Position numbers and translations under genes: made by a program. The notes below the pieces were generated by a model that saw nothing but the letters and a program-made list of their open reading frames with translations, searched no databases and had not been told where the DNA came from. This document shows, in pieces, positions 23,696 to 35,391 of a stretch of DNA of 64,000 nucleotides. Numbering within the stretch: position 1 is the first letter of the stretch; each line of letters starts with the position of its first letter. This stretch comes from Piezodorus guildinii (taxonomy: Eukaryota > Arthropoda > Insecta > Hemiptera > Pentatomidae), in NCBI GenBank assembly GCA_023052935.1, contig CM041292.1:104587906-104651905 (forward strand), read 5' to 3'.

Positions 23696-25602
23696 AATAA
23701 AGTATGTTTAAATCAAAAAGTAAGAATTATGGATAAATCTTGTAGATGTTAAGTACCTAAATAGTACACGGCCTTCAATTATAAACTTCAGTGATAAATC
23801 AATTGCCAGAAATACATCAGTTTCAATATACTTTTGTCAAAAAATTGTTCTACATGATCTCTCTATTTAATAGCATAAATATTCTGTAATCAGCTTCATC
23901 AGGCACTGACTTAGCCGTTCCCTAGGGGTACGCCTATAAAGCTGACACTTCAACACACCCCCTCTACAGACCAATTGGAAAAGCGCCAGGTAGGCTCTGT
24001 TCAATACTTTTCAACAGTCCAGCGATCTTGAAAATTAATTACAATTTGAAATTTGGGTGTATTTTATAAATAAAGTCTAATATACTGTTTGGATTATTCA
24101 AATCAGACTTTAAGCAATCGAACAAAATACTGGAATACGAGAAAAAAATATTCCAAATCTCTTAACAAAAACGTTAGTTGTTCATTTATTGTGCATGACC
24201 CTGAGTAAAAACTATCAAATATATTTCTTTTAGAATTTGAAATATCCAAATTACAATTTTTTTTAATAGTTTCAGCAATATTTTACACCGCTTCAATTCC
24301 ATCCTAAATGTGAATAAATAAATATATGATAATATAAAAATAACAGTAAAAAACAATAAATAAAAAAAAAAACAATAACCAGTTAGCACATTTTATTTAT
24401 TTTTTATTTTGGTGTGCGGCGTGAACATTTCGTGCGACGGCCGTCAACCTGATATTCGAATAATGAAATAAGAGTTCTCGGTGCCGGAGGAGGGGAAAAA
24501 CTTTCATAAATAAATTAAATAAAAATATGTTTACAATTGATGTTGTTACAGCAAATCGAGAAATTTCGCAATTCACGCCATGGCACAGTTACACCCTCAA
24601 ATTTATGACAAAGACCTGCAATGTACTCTTTTACTTATACACGTTAATAAAGTTTCAATTCATTTTGTTCTGGAGTCCGGTATTTAACCTTACAGCCAAA
24701 TGCGTTACTTAACTACATAGGCAAAATCAGATTTTTTTAAATTTTATATATCTGATATACACAAACACACTCACACACATATTTATATTTATATACACAC
24801 ACACACACATATATGTATATATATATATAATATATATAATATATATATATATACACATATCTGTGTCTGTGTGAGAAAATAATTATATGTATATATGAAA
24901 ATAAATATATTATATTATTTTTTTATATAAAAATAATGTGGTAAATAATCATATAAAAGAAATATAGATGTATAATGGTTTTATATAATATGTATGTATA
25001 TATATTCTACATCGAAATTCTAGCCATAATATAAATTTATAAAATTTAAATGTACTAGATCACTTTGGTACTATCAATGGAAAAAAACAATACATTGATC
25101 ATTTAGGATTAATACAATTTCCGACATTTGCTTTGTCAAAGTGTACTTTTGTATAATAAGCAGATTTATAAACATACCGAGACTAGAGGAGTCACAAAAG
25201 CAAGTGACACATCCGGTCTACTGTGAGGTAATCTTCTACAAGTGGGCATAAAAGTTTATTGTAAACTTAAACTTTCTTAATCAAGATTAAACTTGGCCGG
25301 AAGTGCCTTTCGTGCTACTTGAGGAAGAGGGATCGGAGATGCAAGAAACTATAATATGCAAATGTAACGATCGCCAGGGCTGTTCTGAAAGAGGCTTTCT
25401 TCGTTATTATTAATACATAGACATCAGCCAAAATATTAAGATAGCTCTAAGGATATAAATCTTTTTAAGGTAAATCAGCTTGAGCATCTTCTCTCAGCAT
25501 GAGCATAACAAAGACAAAAAAAAAAATATTCACTAAAATTGTGTCTATATTTATGAACGAACATATAATCTCTTATCAGGCTTCTCTATCCGAACTAATA
25601 AT
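23696..25602. other. AT-rich intron sequence with a CA/TA microsatellite
   Basis: Mixed (CA)n/(TA)n tract at about 24760-24880. The remainder is A/T-rich with no recognised feature. Confidence 0.55.
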
Positions 25603-25670
25603 AAGGTCACCTTTGTGTAGTGCTCGTGGTGTTCTATGCCAAGACCCGGGTTCTAGCCTGCAGGGAGTCC
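25603..25670 (+). mobile_element. Possible SINE C-like tRNA head
   Basis: GGTCACCTTTGTGTAGTG followed by a B-box-like GGGTTCTAGCC and TGCAGG parallels the head of SINE C. There is no body. Weak. Confidence 0.35.
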
Positions 25671-25929
25671 AGATATTACTTATATTATTTAGAGAACTAA
25701 ATAGGTTGGATAAATATGCTGTTGTTGACTCCAAATGTCAGTTGAAATGTTGTTCTACTGATCTATGATTATTCAATAATATTTATATATACTATTTATA
25801 TCTAATACCAAAATTAATACATTATTTATTCCAGTTTATAACAAAGAACCAGTGTGCGGTTGAGTGATATACATTAAAAAGTGATGAAGAGCCAAAACAA
25901 AATTAGTCAAAGAAGACAAGAAATTACTA

Positions 25930-26215
25930 TAGGGGTTGAGCTTGATTTCCGGCTAAGGATACATGATGTTTCCACCCCGTACCAAAATAACTGGTTTTAT
26001 CACCGTATTGTAGTGCCTGGTGCCTGATTTTTTGCGTTAGAGGATACCCTCTTCTTATTGTAAATGTTGCCTGTTGCAAAGCTTAACCTTTCTAACTTTG
26101 TGATTCTCTCTTCATGCTTCCCTTCCCAGACCGTTATTGCTTATTGTTTCTCCCAGATACTTAAATTTCTTTGTAACTTTCATTCTCCCATATTTCGTCT
26201 CTATTAAATGCGGTA
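25930..26215 (-). mobile_element. LINE reverse-transcriptase fragment
   Basis: Minus-strand translation gives VTKKFKYLGETISNNG and, in another frame, GTRHYNTVIKP. These are the post-catalytic FKYLG block and the RHYNTVIKPE block common to arthropod LINE reverse transcriptases. Stops and shifts intervene. It is flanked by an inverted piece of the 0.9-kb repeat. Confidence 0.72.
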
Positions 26216-26474
26216 TTTATTTTAAATCATTTATCATTTCTGACAGTAAGTGATAACGAAAACATGTAACTTAGAACTGCGAAATAATTTCATAAATCTT
26301 TAAGAGAGACAAATCTTTTAAGGTTCAAAGTTTTTTATAGTAATAATTAGTAATATTAAATACCATTGGAAAGCTAATTGTTATATAAAAATATTAGGCC
26401 GTAGAAAATAATGGATAATGAAGAAAAATGTATAAAATAAGTGATTACTGGAGATAATACGTTCAACCGTTTTA
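26216..26474 (-). repeat. 0.9-kb repeat family, inverted inner fragment
   Basis: Contains ACCATTGGAAAGCTAATTGT and the block meaning 'TTCATTATCCATTATTTTCTA' on the minus strand, matching the centre of other copies. Confidence 0.6.
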
Positions 26475-26484
26475 ATATTTACAC

Positions 26485-26805
26485 AAGGTCTAGTGGATAG
26501 AGCACTGATACTGTGCTCCGGGTCCTGGGTTCGAATCCTGGCTGTGGCGGAATATTATTTATCCTGTTTTTTTTCAGTCTGGGGGCGACCCTAGAGCGTG
26601 GAGACCCTCCTGGGATAGACCCAGCCTCGATAATGTGGGTACCCAAATTGGGGAAAAACTGGCGGCTGAGCGTGATTTCGTCCTATTCACCTCACCGCAT
26701 GGCCGTTGGTCTAGAAACAGTACGAATCTCTATATTTATTGAGCCCAAGACTTTCATGGGTTGTAGTGGTACTGTTTTCTTGTTTTTTTTTTTGTTTGTT
26801 TTTTT
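26485..26805 (+). mobile_element. SINE family A, full-length, 10-bp target duplications, poly(T) tail
   Basis: tRNA-like head with A box TAGTGGATAGAGC and B box GGTTCGAATCC. The body carries GGGTACCCAAATTGGGGAAA and GTCTAGAAACAGTACGAATC, and the end is GGGTTGTAGTGGTACTG followed by T-rich sequence. The 10-mer atatttacac occurs at 26475-26484 and 26806-26815, so the T-rich tract lies inside the insertion. The 101-residue frame here is not a gene. Confidence 0.9.
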
Positions 26806-27020
26806 ATATTTACACTAATTAAAAATAGATATCATAGACATCAAATAGGGCCTTCTGAAATTTATTTTTAGCAGCGGAGTAAGCTCACCTCACTTTTTTC
26901 TTTCCTTCCATATTTCCTTGAAAAACGTTTAGATATATATAAAGAAGTATAATTTATCAGAAATCGAGTTAAGAGCAGCTTGAGCAACTTACGCTTAGTA
27001 AACATGTTAAAGGAGCTACA

Positions 27021-27060
27021 GGCTGTATAGCTCAGTGGTCTCTACAAGTTTCCAAGTATT
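27021..27060 (+). other. tRNA 5'-half-like sequence
   Basis: GGCTGTATAGCTCAGTGGT matches a tRNA A-box region, with no matching 3' half downstream. Probably a chance or truncated remnant. Confidence 0.25.
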
Positions 27061-27099
27061 TGTCAAGATTTTCCACCATGAGATATCTTTTCTTGTATA

Positions 27100-27685
27100 A
27101 AAATAGTCTAATTATAATTAATAGTTAAATTATTTTAACAATAGAAATGGTATAACAATCACGTTGTTATCTCTTTACCGTCACTTCTCATTACCTTATG
27201 CACCTTTTTACATAAGATAATTTTTTTTTTCTAAATCTCTAGCTTTTCAGCGTAATATTAGTCTTCTTATGTTAAAAAAAATTATCTGAAAAAATATGTT
27301 TTGTTTTTTCTCCTTTAAATAGTCATATAATTCGTTAAATATGTATATTTACCGTCCTTTATCAATTCTAACAAGATGAGATGGTTAATTGTATAGAATC
27401 TACTAAATTATGGATACTTAAAAGGAAGAAAATTTAAAATATAAGCATTTAGGCCCTGTCAGACTATTTCAACAGTTTGCCAATTACAGTAACATCGCAG
27501 GCACAAACAACTTATAATTTTTGAGCTAGAGTACCATATACTTACATTCCTTTTTGCGGAACTTGGAAACATAGACTCAAGGAGACCCTAAAACATATAT
27601 TTCCTGTGAAAACAAGAATACAAACATTTTCAAGATCTTAATACTTTCGCATACTATATATTTCATATATAGATATGTGAAAGTA
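27100..27685 (+). repeat. 0.9-kb repeat family, 5'-truncated and internally shortened copy
   Basis: Includes ATTTACCGTCCTTTATCAAT, GCATTTAGGCCCTGTCAGAC, GAGACCCTAAAACATATATT and the terminal ATATGTGAAAGTAAT. Confidence 0.78.
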
Positions 27686-28985
27686 ATAAAATGAATATCC
27701 CTTCTAATATTAATATTTAAGAGAAAGTTTAATAATTTTGGGGCTAATAGGTTAACAGAAATTTTTAAAAACAGTTATCTACCTATCTATATATGTTTAT
27801 TCCAAACTAGTAGTGGATCCACGGGTAAGAGAGCGGGGTGGACAGGAAGGAGAGCGAAAACGAAAACTTCTTTCAGTAAGACCAACGAGGAAAAATAAAC
27901 AGATAATGCTTTTTGAAACTATTACAATATAGAATAATACTTTAAATTGCCTATTAATACTAATACTCTAATGTGCTATAGTAATATCATGAGCCTTTCT
28001 GGATTAAGTACAGTAGAAAAGTACATCAAAACACTTTCTCGTCCACCTCCAAAAATAAAATCGCCTCGCCCCAAAGCTGTTTGGATCCGCCTCTTTCCAA
28101 CAAAGAATGTATATTTTACTCACTAAAATAAGATTACCAAGCAATGCTTAAAGGGAACATGAATAATCCAGTACAGTTGTAGTTAGAAGTGAGGAGGGGG
28201 AAAGGGGATAAACTGCATTAAATAAGTACACTCACTGTTTGAATGATTGATCAAAATCAGTAAATAGTACCACCCGAGCCAGTAATAGGATTGACCCAGC
28301 GGTCATCGAGATTCAATCGTTTAATGAAGAGGAGTGGAACTTATCTAAAGCTATAGATGGCTACTCAAGCCACATCACAGTAATTAAATTCCAATCTGAA
28401 AGGGGGTGGATCTCATCTTCCGATTTCCATCTTTGATCCCCTCCTCTCCCTTCATTCAATAAGACGTCTTTTTGAATCCCACAAACAGAAATTAATTACA
28501 CTAGTCCAACATAAAGAAAAAGGAACCTTCACTCCTTGTAATTTATAGGAACAGAGAGTCTACTGAAAAGAAATAAGCTTTTCTTTTAAAGGCATTTTAA
28601 TTTAAGTGATGCTTGGATAGTCAGCTCCAGACACTTCTTCTTTTTCCTTTTCCAGTTTGCTCTCTTCATGGTTATTAGAATTAGAACAAAACGGTAGAGC
28701 TTTCTTGACTCATTCGTCCAATTATTATACTAATTAATTAAATCTGATAAGAAAAATGAAAAATGTCAGTCAAATTAATATTAGCAACTCTGTAAAAATG
28801 ACTTTGCATGACGCACAGTTTTATAGATTTATATTAATAGATATACAAATATATTTCCAAAAAGGACTACTGATATTAATTTTTATCAAATTTTAAATAT
28901 GATTTGTAATTATCAAACAACGAAAAAAGTTAATTTTTTTATACAATAAATAAAAAAGTAATATAATTAAACTAAAACGAACAGG
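27686..28985. other. Intron sequence; GC-richer block at 28250-28560
   Basis: Mostly A/T-rich. 28250-28560 has more even composition with TAATTAAA/AATTAATT motifs and no open frame. A candidate conserved non-coding block, unproven. Confidence 0.35.
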
Positions 28986-29078
28986 ATGGGGGTCACTTGT
29001 TGTGTAGTGGCTAGCGTAACAGCCTTTTATGCCCACGGTCGCGGTTCAAACTTGGCAGGTGGACCTAGGTCTACCTAT
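28986..29078 (+). mobile_element. SINE family C, head only
   Basis: GGGGGTCACTTGTTGTGTAG through GGTTCAAACTTGGCAGGTGG, then CCTAGG. It stops before the body. Confidence 0.7.
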
Positions 29079-29239
29079 TCCCAATAGTAGACAAATCAGT
29101 ATACTAGCACTACCGTCAAAATTTAATAAATCGTTAAATAACCTTGGTGTAAATTTTGTATGAACTTCGCTATGTAGCTAAATTGCAACAAAACTTTTGA
29201 ATTAAATGTTAGACTGGCAATCGCATTAAATCTACTATA

Positions 29240-29312
29240 AAGAGGTCACCTGTAGAGTAGTGACTGGCAAAATAGCTTATACCCAAAGGGTGACGGCGTA
29301 AACCGGCAGGTG
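29240..29312 (+). mobile_element. SINE family C, degenerate head
   Basis: GAGGTCACCTGTAGAGTAGT through GTAAACCGGCAGGTG. The B box is mutated. Confidence 0.5.
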
Positions 29313-29579
29313 TTCACTTTTTTTTATTTTCATTATTCCTTTGAAGATTTGATTTACATAATTATTTTACTAATAATAATAATTCGTTAGTACTTGTTAA
29401 TGTTAGGTCTGTTCCTCTGCCCGAAAACGCAAACTCAGTAACGTGATAGCGCATGCGTAATAAAGTTTGATGATTATACTCAAGAATAATATTAAAAAAA
29501 TTTCCTTGTTTTGTTGTTTGACTACAATTGTTATTCATCAAATAAGTATTTATTGTTGCCAACATCGATATTCGTATTA

Positions 29580-30400
29580 AAAAGAAACAATTATAATGTA
29601 CACATTAAAAAGCATTTTTCTTGATGTTGGTGAGAAAACGGCATTTACGTAATAAAAAAAAATTACTTAGAATGAAGGTATGTCTAAAACGAGCATGAAA
29701 TAAGGTTTAGTTTGCTAAAAAAAAATGTATCGGGCATGCTACTACCAAAGTTGTAGGTAAAGCATCGAAGTAGGAACTGAAACATGGTTTCCTAAATCCA
29801 ACGTAAGTTTAAAAGTAGTGCATTATTTATTCATGGTGCGAGCAATTGACAAGCATAAAATATCGTTCAAAAATTTAGAAATTTCTCAACCCACAACGGC
29901 TGATACGAATGCTTGGCTTCGAGTAGTTTGAATAGGGTGAATATAAAATAATTGAAACTTGTATTGAGGCAGGAGGTGAAGTTGTGGAAATAGACTAAAG
30001 TTTATTTACGAAAAAGAAATAATGTAGGACCTCCTTCCTCAACAATGAGTTTTCGGAGATTTTGCTGAGAAACCAACGAATACTTTTTAGAATAAGTTAA
30101 AGACAAATCAGAATCTACATTTTCAAGCAGTGATCCAAAGAAGAATACATCCGAGTAGTGCATTCAATCGGATTCATGAAACTATACATGAATATAGAGA
30201 ATGTGCTACAAACATCGAACTGCAAACTATAAATATCATTTTATTAATCCAATTACGCAAATAATCGAATGACTGAGGAAGAAATCGGAATTTTCTACCT
30301 TGTTATTAAGCAGAAACAATGCGGCATACTCAAGATGAAGAAAAAGATCAATTTTCTCAAATTATAAGAAAAAAGCTTTTTTATTACAGATAAATAAGTA
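29580..30400 (+). other. Possible decayed DNA-transposon coding remnant
   Basis: The plus strand at 29933-29992 reads GEYKIIETCIEAGGEVVEI, resembling the C-terminal segment of some Tc1/mariner-like transposases. Frames around it are broken and no terminal inverted repeats were found. Weak. Confidence 0.25.
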
Positions 30401-30589
30401 TTATTTTTGTTTAAATAAACACGTTTGTATTAATTGTTTTATTTCAAATAACTTAATTTATAAGAATTGGCGATACTATAATCAACTAGTACCCTTTTGG
30501 CTTATTATTTTCAATAATGAACCTTTTTTTATCGAAAAAAAAAACAAAGAAAAAATATAACTCCCTCAAAAGTTGAGGTCCTATGTGTT

Positions 30590-30905
30590 ATAAGATACCT
30601 CAAGCCCGAATAACGAATCTCAAAAAAAAACGTATGCTATAAAAGTTTATAAACACCCTATTTTTGAATTATTAGATAAGGAAGATGGCTGGGGGTGCTG
30701 TCATTGGAAAGAAACACACATTAAAACTTAGTACTTAATTTAATGAGGTTTCGGCCAACATTGTGGGCCTTCATGAGGGAGACTCTAGAGTAAAGAAGTC
30801 TTCTTTAGGCTGAAACGTCGGCACAGAATTAAAATAAGTACTACGTTTTGATGTGTGTTTCTTTCTAGTGACCGCATCCCTAACGAAGATGCGGTCTCAT
30901 CTAAT
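30590..30905. mobile_element. Penelope-like terminal-repeat remnant with hammerhead-like motifs
   Basis: The minus strand at about 30790-30750 has CATGAAGGCCCACAATGTTG, then GCC and GAAAC. The plus strand at 30808-30830 has GGCTGAAACGTCGGCAC, so the two face each other. The same AGCCCG...GAAGATGG(C/T)TGGGGGTG...GTCATT frame surrounds a second copy at 62930-63130. This inverted arrangement is known for hammerhead-bearing Penelope-like elements. Confidence 0.55.
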
Positions 30906-33060
30906 ATTCTCAATGGTCAACAAAACTCCATCATTATTTATGAATGAAATTCCATGAAAAAAAAAAAAATCGTTGAAAAGAAATAACAGATATATAACGG
31001 TTAGAAATTAGCGCTGGTAATTGGCCATTTCCTTTTAATTATTTGTTACCTATATATGTTAATTGTCTGTAAACACCTTTAATATAATAATTTGTAAATA
31101 ACAACCCATTCTGTAATAATTTGCATTGTTCTTCTGTTATCTGATTTATTTTGTGTATATAGTGTGAATGGGTGAATGCTTTATGCTGTGTTTATTGCAT
31201 TCAAATAGAAAAAATACATAACTAAGGAAAAAATAAAAAGTACCAGTTACGGATCAGCAAATAATTAAAAAAAGGTTAAAAGGTTTACTACACCGTAAAC
31301 TTAATAATTCAGTTATCTTCATATCTGTAGTAAATAATATACACAGAAAATGAAAGTAAACAAAGGATAAGAAAATTAATCATTATTTTTATTAAAGAAC
31401 AGATTTTGAAATGGAAACTCGTACAACAGTTTTCGATCTCAGGTTCAATTCATCATCTTTTTTCCTCCTAACTTTTTACATTTCTCCTCGTTAATACTTT
31501 TCCACAGGCGACAAGACAACGGGCATTGTCCTCCAAGTTGATAAACAACCAAGTTTTTAATTATTGTCTGAAAACCCGAGTTGAACAAAAACCTTAGCAA
31601 CAACAACAAAAGAGGGAGGGAGATAAGACACAGGGAAGGAATTAACAGGGGCACAGAGGAGGGAAGTCTCCGGATATTCGCACCTGTTTTCTTTGTCCGC
31701 GGCTAAATCCTCTCCCTTGGCCCTGCACAAACAGACCTTGTTCACGGTGCCGTTAACTTCAACGTTCGTCTATTCTCCTCTATCTTAACTTCTTTTGTGG
31801 TTGTCTTTAAAATACACTATAGCAGGCTGGAAATGAGAAGTCTGTTTTCATCTTATATCTTCATAAATTCCGGGAAATACGGAAAAAAGAAATGTAAACT
31901 TGTATTAAATTATTATCTTATCTAGTTATATACAGTTTTATGGCTATTGGGAACATTAAATGGAAATAGTTTTTCTAAACTACTGCCTCCGGATTGTGAC
32001 GTTCTTCATCTTAGGTTTAGATTAAATTGAGTACCCTTGATTCCTTAGCAGATTAATTTACATAGATTTTATTTTTTTATCTCAACTAGTTTTCATTGAA
32101 GAGCCGAACGAATCCCTACTAACATTTTCATAAGTATTATGCAGGCATTCACAACTTCACTTACTATTCGACACTTGATTACTGTTAACATTTCACACTC
32201 TATTCACTTCAACGACTTATTATGTTTCACAATAGTCGTTAAATCTCTTGAGATTTCCAATGATATATTTTATTACTACTCTTATTTCTAATTTCTAGTT
32301 CATATTTATATATTTCTTACTTATTTTTAAAGTACAAAATAGCAAATTTTTTTACAGTAATATAATTAGAGGAAGAAATTTTGAAAATTCTGTATTTATG
32401 CCCAGTCAAACTAATTCAAACAAGGATAAAGCTTGATTGACTTTGAATAGAATTAAACTATATATTGCCATAACGATCTTCTTCTTCTTCGGTTGGCGTG
32501 CGATGCCCGGGAGAGGTTTTGAGTGAATCCCCATTTAATTATATTCTTGAAAATGTCCTCCTGGGACTGGAATTCGAACTTACAACCTCAGGCGTGGTAC
32601 ACTAGTTCGCTAGCCACTGACTCTCCTGCGATTTTAATCAAAATATCAATGAATTGTTAATTTTTGTTAAAGTGGCACATATGACATATTTTCTATATTT
32701 TGTTCTATATATCTTCCATCAAGACCTATATGTTTCAGAGATTTGGACATACACAGTTAAAATATGGCCACTTGAGATGCTATCATTCAAGAGGAATCTT
32801 GACAGTAGCTGATATATTCTAAGAGCGTTCATTATACATCAGAATAGTTACCCAAAAGAGAATACAATGTCACGGTTACTTTGGGGAATGAGATAGATAC
32901 ATTCATGAGCCGAAATTTTAAGAGCCAATAAAATGAAAACAATCAGCATATCGTGGTCTAAAAGATTTTTAAGAAATACCCATGAGACCAAAGTGGAAAA
33001 AAATACCATAATGAATACCACGATTGAAGAGGGATGAAGTAATCATTAATAGCTCTGATA
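30906..33060. other. Intron sequence; GC-richer block at 31480-31790; SINE B fragment inside
   Basis: Mostly A/T-rich. 31480-31790 is less A/T-rich, with short open frames on the minus strand but no domain and no splice-site pair that I trust. Candidate non-coding conserved DNA or an old repeat. Confidence 0.35.
32478..32627 (-). mobile_element. SINE family B, internally deleted copy
   Basis: The CTTCTTCTTCTTC tail is joined to GATGCCCGGGAGAGG..., then GGACTGGAATTCGAACTTAC (inverted B box) and CGCTAGCCACTGA. About 130 bases of the body are absent compared with the copy at 50478. Confidence 0.8.
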
Positions 33061-33131
33061 GAGGAGAGGTGGCCGAGAGCCTTCAAAATCGAAAATTCTA
33101 AGGCTTCTACAGGAAACACCGGTTCGAGCTT
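33061..33131 (+). pseudogene. tRNA-Ser/Leu-like pseudogene
   Basis: GAGAGGTGGCCGAGAG resembles the start of class II tRNAs, AGGCTTCTACAGGAAACA occupies the variable-arm position and CCGGTTCGAGC the T arm. The acceptor stem cannot be closed and the D arm is irregular, so it is not a working tRNA. It may be the head of a rarer SINE. Confidence 0.4.
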
Positions 33132-33520
33132 TACAAAGGAGTCCTTACAAAGGGTCGTTAGCTGTCGCTCAAGCTACAGGCAATGCCTCGATTCTCCGAA
33201 TGTTATTTTCTTCTATGGAAAATTTCAAAATGGTTTTATTCCAAGACACGACTCACAGAAAAAGCGAAAACTATCAGTATACTTTTTGAGAAGATTCTGC
33301 TTTTGGAAATGGTGAAAGTTGAAAAAAAAAGATTTAGTAATGGTACTAATGGAATCTGGAATTTTAGATTTAGATTATTACAGACAAACCTCAATACAAG
33401 TAATGTTAGCCTCAGCGTATAGAACTTAATGTACTTGAAATTAATGCGTACAGTATGCATTCCTCTTAAACACTCTTGCAGTATCAGACTTTAGGGGTAT
33501 TAACACAGAAGATAAAAAAC

Positions 33521-34473
33521 TGGTGCGGGCAACACATGACTTTCACTTACTTCGACTGTTAAAATCAATTAAAAAAACTATTAAATATTCTTCAATTTGA
33601 AAAAATAAAGTTAAAGTTAGTTATAAGTTAAAGTGTATTCATTTTCGTTAGAAACATATGATTTATATTAAACAATATAACTATATTAAATTGCTAATCT
33701 CCGCTTATTGTCACGGGCTAAGCGACAGGTGTGTATGTAAAAATAAATTATCAAAAAAAAAATTGTTAATCAGTAATAAGTTTTTTCCCTATTCGTCACT
33801 TTGTATTAGCTTTTACAACTTTGTGTACAAGATAATATTTTTTCTAAAATCATTCCGTTTCCAACGGAATATTATACATATGTATTACTGTTCATTTTAT
33901 TAAAAAAACAAAAATTTCATTTAAAAAATTTATTTTATTCTTTCTTTGCTCATCATATGCATCCAACTTGTATATTTAACCGTCCTTCATTAATGCCATT
34001 AAGATGATATGGTTAATCTTTTGAAATGTACAAAATTAAAGGTAGTTTAGAGGAAGAAAATTTAAACTATCAGCATTTAAACCCTATCAGACTATTTCAA
34101 TCAGATTGAAACTTATATGATATTAAAGCCTATTAAATTTTACATCGATATAGCGAGTTTAATCAAAATCGTTAGAGCGGTTTTTGAAAAAATATGATTA
34201 AAATGTATGGTATAAAGTGCCTCTTCTGGTTGGACGATTTTGATGAAAAAGTTGCTGTAACATCTCAGGCATAGACGCTCACAAAATATGAATTTTCAGA
34301 TTTATACAACTAATCGTTTCCGCGCTAGCTAGACTTACCACACACACAGACCTTTTTGCGGGACTTGGTTATTTTGGCTCAGGGGACCCTAAAACGTGTA
34401 TTTTCGTTGAAAACTGGAATTCGAAAATTTTTACAATCGCAATACTTTCTATTATATATAGGTAAGTGAATGT
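33521..34473 (+). repeat. 0.9-kb repeat family, full-length copy (953 bp)
   Basis: Left end TGGTGCGGGCAACACATGAC + TTTCACTTACTTC; right end TATATATAGGTAAGTGAATG. Inner landmarks are CTATTCGTCACTTTG, TTTCCAACGGAATATTAT, CATCCAACTTGTATATTTA, CCCTATCAGACTATTTCAAT and GGGGACCCTAAAACGTGTAT. Short frames inside have no motif. It is the best reference copy in the window. Confidence 0.88.
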
Positions 34474-34869
34474 GATCCTACTCGGGATTTAGGAATAGCA
34501 AAAAAGATCCCAGTACTTAAATGAGACAACGTCCATAATTTTGTTTGAAAATATATAAACCCATAATACAAAGAGTTTATAATAATATCTATTAGCCTAT
34601 GTTTTATTTCATCTGAGGCAGGAAAAATATTTACCTAGATACACAATTATATGAATTGTTATAAACAAAGTCGTATTAACCGATAAGATTTGTTTATATT
34701 AATAGATTTAAGCGTTTCGAAATCAACCAAGATAATCTAATGGTTACTTTAAATTACATAACGAGTAAGGGAGAGAGATATAAAAATTATAATTAATTAT
34801 TTTTTATCACTCCTAAGTTATAACAATCATTTTCACTAAAACATGAAACATGGTTATTATTCTTGCAGG

Positions 34870-35391
34870 TATACAGTCAAACGTTTGAGACCAGCGATGG
34901 CTTACATCAATTAATTTTTTGGCGAAACTTTGGTGCTCAAATTTTTTACCTTTGTGTATTATCTATTTACTGCGCAATTCAACTGAAAATGCATTTTTTT
35001 TTAACGTTCCTTAATGAAAAAGAAATTTCCTGTGCAGTGAACGTCTCACAACTTTGGCATTCGAGAAATAATTATCAAACGAAGAATACAACTTGTTTAC
35101 TCGATTTCCCTTAGGGGATTCTAGACTGTAAATAAAACTCCAGAAACAAAAATCACATTGTTTATTCTTATTTATTTTCATCACATTAGAAGTCTCAATA
35201 ATAATTAGAATTATTCAAATTATTTCTTGTTATTTACGATAGTGAAAAACCTTTCTTACACTTAATCAGTAAATTTATTTATAAATAAAATAATAATAAG
35301 ATAGTTATATTTTATTTAAATATTCCTAGAGGTTATTTGTGATTTATTGATGTAAACCATAGGTGGTCTCAAACTTTTGACCAGCAACGTA
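34870..35391. mobile_element. Non-autonomous Tc1-type transposon (MITE)
   Basis: The left end TA-TACAGTCAAACGTTTGAGACCA is mirrored at the right end, whose reverse complement reads TA-CGTTGCTGGTCAAAAG followed by TTTGAGACCACC. Both continue with ATGG(C/T)TTACATCAAT. TA dinucleotides at 34870-34871 and 35390-35391 fit the Tc1/mariner target site. The 522-bp interior has no transposase. The 83-residue frame inside is not a gene. Confidence 0.82.

Noticed and set aside
23880..24030. Slightly GC-rich patch as a gene fragment
   Set aside because: No open frame or motif on either strand.
26513..26818. 101-residue plus-strand frame
   Set aside because: Entirely inside a SINE A copy with target duplications.
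34863..35114. 83-residue frame beginning after a TTCTTGCAG acceptor-like site
   Set aside because: It starts at the TIR of a Tc1-type MITE and has no domain; the acceptor-like bases are the flank.
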